Source: Halisarca cf. caerulea
Taxonomy: Eukaryota > Porifera > Demospongiae > Chondrillida > Halisarcidae
DNA: 15,000 bases
NCBI GenBank assembly: GCA_963170055.1
Contig: CAUJGJ010000161.1
Span: 2,384,475-2,399,474 of the forward strand
Direction: 5' to 3'
Shown: positions 1 through 8,600 of the stretch, piece by piece
Position numbering within the stretch: the stretch's first letter is position 1
Layout of the letters: each line of letters starts with the position of its first letter
Made by a program: the position numbers and the translations under genes
The notes under the pieces: model-generated
What the model was told of the DNA's origin: nothing
What the model saw: the letters and a program-made list of their open reading frames with translations, nothing else
Databases searched by the model: none

Positions 1-985
1 ACTGTATTCAGAACCTGCTTGAGTGGCGCAAAGGAGCCTCAAGAAAACTGTTTAAGGCCCCACCTCAGTATTGCCCCTCTCCTTTCTGTGCCTTGCCTAC
101 ATTGATTTGTTGGCAAAGCACAAAAATTGTAGGAAAATAAGGGAAGGGTGCATGGTGAAGGTATCTAGATAGAGTGGGTGTTTTGTGAGTATTGGGGTGA
201 TACTGTATGATATTGAAGACTCAAAGAATATGGTCTTAGCAAACATCCCAAATGAGCCTGACATTGAAGTCTAGATCAGTCCTGAAATCTTGTGCTACGT
301 ATTTTTCTGAATAAACCTGATGGTTATCTTAGATCTCCTTTACAGACATCACACCACGCAATAGACCCTAGTGGACATGAATACATCAGTTGCAATCAAG
401 TACTAAAGTAGTATAATAATGACTATATCAACTGGGCTAGTAAATGAATACTTGGGCTGGTATCTTTTAGGTGTCACTAGCCCAGGTGGCTAGTGAAGGC
501 AAAAGTTAGTTTACAGCCCTGCAGTGATAATAAAAATGTATGCATGAAAAAAAATCAAAAAAAAATATGCCAAAAATTATAAGCCTAATTATTATTATTA
601 TAAATATATATACTTTCTGATCTCAAGGTGTCGTGTCGATCTGGAATAGAGGGTTTCCACTGTATTAACACACATGCACAGGGTATTTATAACCATATGC
701 AATTATTGGTGCTAATTGCATGTTCGAAATTTGGATTTACAGGTGTGTTGAAAAGTACATGCTAATCCAAGAAGAAAATGTTGAGTACTTGAGCAACTTT
801 TTAGTGATGGCCATTTTGACGTTCTTACATGGACTGACAGTTAAAAATACCATGTATATCACATTCTTGTGGGTATATATTATATACATTTCAAGGGGTA
901 ATTTGTGCATGCATACATGCATAGTATATTATGTGGTTTTTGGGCATGCATGGTGGAAGGGAACCATGCATGCACAAATTATATA
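1..985. other. Intergenic, 3' of the membrane-protein gene; no gene seen
   Basis: AT-rich, no convincing coding frame. A perfect 10-base inverted repeat (CTGGGCTAGT at 432-441 and ACTAGCCCAG at 476-485) could form a hairpin. An A-rich tract lies at about 546-570, followed by ATT/ATA-rich sequence to about 612. At 648-664 AGGGTTTCCACTGTATT looks like a lone end of a pogo-type element like the one at 986. The short frames here (for example 720-1004) have no recognisable features. Confidence 0.5.
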
Positions 986-1163
986 CAGTGGAACCTCTCC
1001 ATAACGAACACTTTGGGACCCGAAAAACGTACAGTTTGTCATATGGAGGTTTCCACTATTCAGAGGTTATTTTACATGTGAAGCAATCTATCTGGGCCAC
1101 AAAAGCAGTCTGTAATAGGGAGGTTTCTACTATTGGGGGAGTTTGTTATAAGAGGTTCCACTG
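986..1163. mobile_element. pogo/Tigger-like MITE, 178 bp
   Basis: The left end reads CAGTGGAACCTCTCCATAAC; the right end, reversed, reads CAGTGGAACCTCTTATAAC. Both lie inside TA dinucleotides (984-985 and 1164-1165), the target-site duplication expected of Tc1/mariner/pogo elements. The first 13 bases of the inverted repeat are identical. Inside, GGAGGTTTCCACTATT (from about 1045) and GGAGGTTTCTACTATT (from about 1120) form a direct repeat. There is no transposase frame, so it is non-autonomous. It sits about 290 bases past the stop of the membrane-protein gene and may lie in or near its 3' UTR. Confidence 0.82.
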
Positions 1164-1453
1164 TATATAATTATAAAGATTTACTCACAAAAGCTAGCAT
1201 AACTGTACTTAAGTTTAAATATACTTCTATCATAGAACCATGGATGCTTTAACCATACATATTGGATAGTTAGTCATACATTATTCAATACATGAAACCC
1301 ATGCACATTACAATACACAATATCTATCAGTAACACAGATTGTAAATTCATAGAAAAATATTATTCCATGTAATAAATTGAATGACCAAAAATTCATGCA
1401 ACATAGTAATGTTCACTTGAATACTGTTGCAATGTCAATTAATTAAGTTCATG
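1164..1453. other. Probable 3' UTR or 3' flank of the membrane-protein gene
   Basis: AT-rich sequence directly downstream of the stop at 1454 on the minus strand. I see no coding frame and no canonical minus-strand AATAAA/ATTAAA signal, so the transcript end cannot be placed. Confidence 0.45.
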
Positions 1454-2668
1454 CTAATATTCATCTGAAGCACTCCAAACTGATTCACTATTGGATAAAT
1501 TGCTATCAACAGTAACAGAAGAAAGAGGTTGATTTTTCTTGTGAAACCTTTGCGGGATATCTGTTTGAGTTTTCTGTAACTGTGGATAAGATTCATTCTC
1601 AGCAACAAAATCGTCATCATTAAGTAGTGGCTCTCTGTACACAGAATAGTCTGTTAGTCCCTCATCTCTAGTTTGTATGCCAGTGTTCATTTCATTCACA
1701 CTGACGTCCTCAATGGTTTGTTTCTTCAAGCAAAACCTCAAATTTTTAATCTTTTTTAGAAAATTCAAGCGGGGGATCTTTTTCTTAGTCTTTCTCTCAA
1801 TAAAGACACGGATTTTCTTCCATAAGTAAGTAATTATTTGAATTCCACAAACAAGTGTAACCAGTACAACTAACAACCAGGATACAATCACGGCTACATT
1901 GGTAGACACTCCATTTTGAGTTATAGTTCCAATAGATAGCATTGACATTATGATTAGTATCATGAGCGCAAACAGTTCAATACCATTATCCACTTGCTTT
2001 GGATAAGGTATGAAACATCCATAAGCCATACTCACTAACAAGAACCAGAATGTTAAGGAGTACTGTCGAAGAAGGAAGTTTTTCACAAAAACTCCAAGAA
2101 CAACCACAATTATACGCTTGAAGAGAACAAAAAATACCCACCATTGTCGGTCATCCTTGTACACTCGTGAATACACATCTGTAAAAGGCTTCCATCTTGG
2201 GAAATACAATAGGGCAGTCAAATATATTGGAAAAGGAAGTACTACAATAACTAGAAGTAGAATAGATATTATAGCAGCTGCCAGATGGCCTCCTTGATAG
2301 CAGTTGATACTGCCATCATCTACCAATACATAACGAGCAAGGTTTTCTTCACCAATACTTACACAGTGCAAGATGCTGAAAGATGACAAAAGCAGATTAA
2401 CATAAGACAAAAGAAGCAGCAACCATAAAGCCTGTAGGTAAGAATGCTTTCCTAGATATTTAGAAACATTTTTCACACGTGAAAGAACAATTAAGATTCC
2501 CACCAAGAATAGTATATAGGCTGGTGAAAAATATCCCCAAACAGATTTATCCAAAGCATTCATATTGGGAGTGAAGCATAAGTCAAAAGAGAATTCAAGG
2601 TTACTGAATATGGCAAGCGTTGAGAAGCTCTGAAAACCAGGGCGACTGCTAAGCAACACCAACGTACT
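1454..2668 (-). CDS. Exon H, terminal exon: multi-TM module, cytoplasmic tail and stop (residues 594-997)
   Basis: The acceptor is CCTAATTTTTTACAG before 2668; the frame runs 404 codons to a stop at 1456-1454. Hydrophobic segments visible in order: VWGYFSPAYILFLVGILIVL, the LQALWLLLLLSYVNLLLSSF helix, a long one around AAAIISILLLVIVVLPFPIY, WWVFFVLFKRIIVVVLGVF, LTFWFLLVSMAYGCF, GIELFALMILIIMSMLSI, and VAVIVSWLLVVLVTLVCGI. Between the third and fourth lies WKPFTDVYSRVYKDDRQWW, matching a conserved loop (P-x-x-D-x-Y...KD..R) I recall from the family. The tail starts very basic (ERKTKKK, LKKIK) and becomes polar and acidic, with YREPLLNDD, a possible sorting motif. No canonical AATAAA signal was seen on the minus strand in the 300 bases after the stop. 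Confidence 0.9.
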   Translation of the reverse strand, partial: STLVLLSSRPGFQSFSTLAIFSNLEFSFDLCFTPNMNALDKSVWGYFSPAYILFLVGILIVLSRVKNVSKYLGKHSYLQALWLLLLLSYVNLLLSSFSILHCVSIGEENLARYVLVDDGSINCYQGGHLAAAIISILLLVIVVLPFPIYLTALLYFPRWKPFTDVYSRVYKDDRQWWVFFVLFKRIIVVVLGVFVKNFLLRQYSLTFWFLLVSMAYGCFIPYPKQVDNGIELFALMILIIMSMLSIGTITQNGVSTNVAVIVSWLLVVLVTLVCGIQIITYLWKKIRVFIERKTKKKIPRLNFLKKIKNLRFCLKKQTIEDVSVNEMNTGIQTRDEGLTDYSVYREPLLNDDDFVAENESYPQLQKTQTDIPQRFHKKNQPLSSVTVDSNLSNSESVWSASDEY

Positions 2669-5600
2669 CTGTAAAAAATTAGGAAATAAGCTAAGATCAA
2701 TTTAGCACTTTCACATGCTTATACAGTACATTTGCACCACATACTGTACATTCACAAAGTACAAAATAAGGGAACTGCATTAAAGTCTGCTACAAATACA
2801 CCATTATTCCTCACTACAGAAGAATCATACCACATAGCACAGTTATACAATACTATTAATTTTTCAAAACAAACAACAATAAAATATCTTGTGCTTCAGT
2901 GCAAACATAACTAAGAAAGCCACCTAGAAGCATTCAGGTGCAACCTGATATGTGAGTATTTTGTCAATAAGTTTCTCCTGAGACATGGGCATGTAGTAAC
3001 TTGTTTATCGCTAAATGAACGTTCTCGCAAAATATGCAGGATGATTCCAAGGTATCCGAGCCATTCAAGTACTGTTTTTTCATTCTAAGTTGACATAATC
3101 AATACTGAACCTTAACAAACTCTTCACAAAAAGGTGTAGCAAGGTTAGTGGGTTTGGCTGGAGCATATCAATGAATCTACAAGTACCGTTGTTACATGCT
3201 GGCCACCAGTAATGATTTTTCTTAATGCATGCAACTGTCCTCACTTTTCAGAGCCTTTGTTTAGTGATCGAGAAGCTACTTGGAGGCTTTTTGTGCACTG
3301 TGTACTGCGGAACGAATCTTCTTGCTAGTTTCAGCTGTAACTGTTATTACTTTTAGACCATTGTTGTTGCCGTCCATGGCAGTTCACACGCATGATTAAC
3401 TTGGCAGTCCCTTTGAAGCATGGTGTCATCGAGTGATAATTATTATTACTAGTTGTAACAAATTTCAGAACCTCGCATAAAGGAAAGTTTATACATTGAA
3501 ATAAAAATGGAAAATCAATGGGGATGGGCAAACATGAAATGACTGCATGAATGTCACAGGGTATTTACTTCAGCCCTCGGATATAACGGTAAAATGGCCG
3601 TCGCAAAACTTGACCAATTTTCTTAGCATATTATGCTTCCAATACGGATAAACTTATACATTACACTTTATAAAATTAAACAAATGTTATTTGTAGGAAC
3701 ACTCGAAGAAGAAAAAGTACGAAACAGAGAAGTTTGAGTCAACAACAAAGGAGCCATAAACTTTCGGTAAAAGACAGAAATTGCCATTTCCGGAGGAGAA
3801 GATGACCCTGTAGCTTCACGAAATTTACTTCAGTCGCTGGCAAAATATCTGAACTATATGAATTTGCTTGATGTTTACTATTATAGCCTTGTTAAAACCT
3901 TTTATTTGGAAAAAAGCACTTTTTGGTGCCCCGAAATCGGCAAAAATGGAAACAAATAAGGTAATTACTTTCGCTTACCTTATTATAGCATTATTCTACA
4001 AGCAGAATCCTATAGCCAAGACTACATTAAATGGAAAAGTTAGACAAACAGGAAAGTTGTAGGGCATTTTCTCCTCCGGAAAAGCTGATTTCTCTTTGCC
4101 TATTAAAAACGGCCATTTTGATGACGTATCATGATGCGGGGCTGTGACATCACTAACATTGATATCTGAGTAAGGATAAACACAAGCAACAAGACGAGCA
4201 AGCAAAATTGCTGAAGCAGGATTTAACTCCAACACTGAAACGCTGTGTCGACCTTGCTCAGGAAAAAGGGGCATCTACTTGGCTATCAGCTCTACCCTTG
4301 ACATCCCATGGTTTTGCATTGCACAAGTCTGCTTTTAAGGATGCACTTGCACTTAGATATGGCTGGCCACTGCAGAACACTCCGTCTCATTGTGCATGTG
4401 GCAAGGCCTTCAGTGTGGACCATGCTCTATCCTGTTCCACAGGTGGCTTTCCTACAATACGACACAATGAAGTCAGAGACCTCACTGCACGCTTACTCTC
4501 GGAAGTGTGTCATAATGTCACAACTGAGCCACACCTACAACCGCTAACTGGTGAGAGCATGCGCCATCGATCTGCCATCACGACAGACAATGCAAGACTT
4601 GATGTTTCCATGTGCGGGTTTTGGGGAGGGAGATTTGAGAAGGCATTTATAGATGTAAGGGTATTTAACCCTAGCGCCGCATCAAATCGTTCTTCCTCTC
4701 TAACTGCCACATACAAGCGACATGAGCAAGACAAGAAGCGAGATTACGAGCAGCGCATTCTTGAGGTGGAACACGCAAGTTTTACCCCTCTCGTGATGTC
4801 TTGCACTGGTGGTATGGGTTCCATTGCCACAACATTCTACAAGAGGCTGGCTGCCATGATTAGTGAGAAAAGAGACACCCCTTACTCTCAAGTAGTCCAT
4901 CTCATCCGGGCTAAGCTCAGTTTTGCCCTTCTGAGATCTTCTATCATGTGCATCAGAGGTGCTCGATCAAAGCGTCAATGTTACATCTCAGAAGCTGGGC
5001 ACAACCTTGATCTTCAGTTATCTGAGGGACACTTTACCATTTAAATGCATGCTTCGAACTTTAATTTACATAGTATTTGTATTAGTTATTTTGTACTAGT
5101 TTATTATCTGTATGAGGCAGTGCGCATGTGTGCCTATATATATATAGATTCGAGCTGTTATTCGGAAAAAAAAATAAAAATAATGGGGCACTTTCAGTGA
5201 CGTTCTCATTTGTATGACGTAGTTTACAATTTGTGGTGACGTTGTTTACTGTTAGGGGTGACGTTGTTTATAAATTTGGTGCGTGCACGCCCCAAATCCC
5301 AAGCAGCTGTGGGCTGAAATAAATGCCCTGTGGTAGTTGTGATTGAGTCTCAGATACAGCTAGACCCAAACCCCTTTCATCCTACATAAGGGTTTGGCTA
5401 GCCTACGCGAGACTAGCTGTGAGCCAATCAAATCAAATTCATGCAATGATTGTCTTTTGAGCATCGATACCTTCTGAAAGAATCAGCTAGTGTACTAGAA
5501 TAATTAAGTCAATATTAGAAAAGAAGCGATTGTATGTCTTGTGATAGATTAAGGACATGTCTTTTAGAACCACATTGACTATCATGTTTTCTGCATGTAC

Positions 5601-8600
5601 ACATACATAATTGGTGAGACACACGCAATTAGAATTTCTTCAATTTGCTAAGTTTTGTAAGCATTTTGGTACTGAACCATGATGTATGTTGTTTGCTTGT
5701 GAGGGTTCTTTCGAAAATTTTGTCTCTGGTGCATCATAAACATCAATCTCAATAATTTAAAAGTATATGATGATCGTGCACACTTCATAACATATTGAAT
5801 GTTCATTACAGTCAGACCTCATTTATTTTATCCGCACACATCTGTTTTGGATGAAAGAGTAGATACAAGGAGGGAGCAGTAGTACAGTGTACAATGTACA
5901 GTACAGTACATTGATGACAGCCGAAAACTATAAACCGCTATTGTCGTTTATCCCAGCGTTTATCTGTTTGCTCTCTACTGCTGACTATGCGTCAAACGCA
6001 AACCGATAGCGCTTTACTGATAACCAATAACGTTAAACTCTAGCCACTTATGCTAATACTTGTGCATCCTTTAGTATTCAAGTATTATTGTATCAGCGAT
6101 ACGTGTGAAGAATGAGAATTAGCTATTTCGTGAAGCAGTGCATAATTCAACTTTACGATCAGCGCAAGCTCTCTTGGACAGCTCTCACATATTCTGCGGC
6201 TGGAAGGATTTGATGTTTCCAAGCAGACTATTTGGAATGTAGTCCACAAGTACAAGGCACACGGGACACTCAAGAGGTTGGAAGGATCAGGACGACGTTT
6301 CAAGCTTACTGTGAAAGCAATGACAATAATCGAGGAGCGGATGAAGGCAAATGACGAAACACCGTGATCTTCTGAACCGTTGATCCATCGAACTCTCAAA
6401 GACAGTTCGTAAAATTGTTTTCCATCATATCATGAGGAGTTATTGCCTTCGTATCTGCTGATAATTCTTTTGTCCATTGCGAAATACCGAAGTAATAACT
6501 GAGAAATCTCTGCTAAACTTTGCCGCTAAACGAAACTTTCAACTGAAAACCATTGACACTTGAACTGGAAACTGTCAAACGTAATTATGCGAAAACTGGA
6601 AACCGTCAAACTTCTACTGAAAAACTGCTAACGGATAAGGGCTAAAAGCAAAGGGAAAAGTGATAATATCGTCAATTTTTTATGCACTGTACTGTACAGT
6701 AGGATTATTGTAAATTTGTTCCAATAAAAACTACTGTGTAAAGTGAGGGAACTGGTTATCTGAGGTGCAGATAAGTGAGGTCTCACTGTGATGTATCATG
6801 TTTCCATTTGTGAGCTATTATGGAATTTATCTCAATGACGTGTACTCAATCTGCATGTGTATAGACAAAGTGCATGCATTTTGTACTTCAGGTATTCATG
6901 TAGCTGGATTGCAGTTGTGACACAGGCTGCTGCGTATGAATTGATTCCAATTGTTGCTTAACAATTACATTTTGTGTGACAGAACCATGCAATCATGGCT
7001 GATGTATTTTGTGACCTGAATACTATATAAAATTGGAAATTGTACCACTTCATTTATTGAATTTTAAGAATCTGTAGGGAGAAAATCAAGCTACATATGT
7101 ATATTTTAGGCCTTGCAATATGATGTATTGAGCTCCAAAAGAAATAATAAGACTTCCAAGTAGGACAAGATTTGAAATTCTTTACTGTTTCGTTGAACTG
7201 CCTGTACTGTATTTGCAGTAAACGCATTCTTCAGTTTTGTGATAGAGCCACAATTGAAGATGAAAATATCTGTTCTGAGTCAAAAGATGGAATTATACCC
7301 AATGAAAAGTGTTGGTGACCTTGATTGGGCTTCCATTGGCAAGGAAAGAATTAACCTTATCACCTGATGACATCATACATCAAAGGAGCCGTGGGCAGTA
7401 AATATATTTTTCATTGGTGCACGTGAACAGACGACAGATTACTTACTGTCAACTTTAAGCACCCTAAGGTCATGCGAATCAATCAAGCTTGTGAAGTGAC
7501 AGACTACAACCAACCTTAGGCTAAAAATAGTTACTGTAACAAGTGCCTTGTAAAAGCTTTGCGGTGCCTCCACTTTCCAGAAACTTAAAGCTATCCGAAA
7601 AGCAGGAAGCTTCGCGCAGGTTTTCAAAGAAGATTAATGATGTCCAGAGACCTTGTCTCCAAAAACTACAGTCTGAAAGTTGAAACATGTGCGTACATAC
7701 CCCGTGACTAAGCTCTTCAAAACCATTTCATCCACATCAAAATCGATTTCTTATTCTTCGTTGACATACGTACAATGTCATACTGACACCCTGAAACACC
7801 TGGAGACAAAATTCAGCAAACGGATCTCCTTCCAGGAGCTGTTGGAGTGTTTCTTTAGCGATAAACAGGTTACTCCATGCCTCGCTCGGGAGGTATCGTA
7901 TTTACTGCACTCGCCCTCGGGCGCAAAGACGATACCTCCCTCAGAGGTGTGTAGTAACCTATAATTACTAATCTGCTCGACAATTACAAAATCAAAAAGG
8001 GGAATCAACAGCTAAACTATTATGTGGGCAAGCTTCATCATGCCATATTAGTTACTTCATGAGCCACTATATACTGTAGAAGGACCAATACAGTCAGATT
8101 CACATAACAGTATAATATGTGCACTTACCTGAAAAAAGAATAGCAAAGTGTCGAAAGCTGGAATAGCGCCAATGTTGAGTAGAACAGATACTACAACCAC
8201 TAGGAAACCACCGAGCAAATACAGAACAACTACAGGAGCAGGATTGCTTCCTTTGCAGTCTCTACAAACCTGAAAATAGTATCAATTAAAATACCTGTTA
8301 ATGACTCAAATCTGTCAAACAATAACGCAAATATGAAACTGGACAATGCATTCTTATAGAGCTGTAGAAAAAAATATTAAGCCATGTACTCAATACAAAG
8401 TCTAAGTGTAAATCCTGTGAGGCTATTAGTAATATGTAAGATAACCTCAACTAACGATGTCTTACATCACTCTCTGATTGGGAGACCCTAATTAAATAGA
8501 TGTACTTCAGCGATGTCTTATTCTCTGCAACACAGCAGTACATCTGGTGGATTTACCACCACCTACGGAAGGCCATTGTGTGCTACAATGAACACTGCTA

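Larger units (their letters stand above)
2669..8128 (-). other. Intron G-H, 5460 bp, rich in mobile elements
   Basis: The donor GTAAGTGC (8128) and acceptor TTTTTTACAG (2669) are good matches, and the phase-0 junction restores FFFQ-STLVLL. It contains the repeats listed between 3585 and 7970. The stretches 2669-3580, 5425-5808 and 6789-7866 show no gene or repeat that I can name; short frames there (for example minus 3331-3531) lack any recognisable feature. Confidence 0.85.

Noticed and set aside
720..1170. Short plus-strand frames of 79-94 residues.
   Set aside because: No domain, and the second runs through the pogo-like MITE.
3996..4900. Minus-strand and out-of-frame reading frames over the retroelement region.
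   Set aside because: Shadows of the 4163-5044 frame, which carries the recognisable motifs.
6085..6399. 104-residue minus-strand frame.
   Set aside because: Antisense to the Tc1 transposase remnant; no features of its own.
7439..8008. Frames of 62-94 residues on both strands.
   Set aside because: No conserved motif; two of them cross foldback copy 1.
8088..8100. ATACAGTCAGATT, similar to the left end of the Tc1-like element.
   Set aside because: Match is short and no partner end was found nearby.
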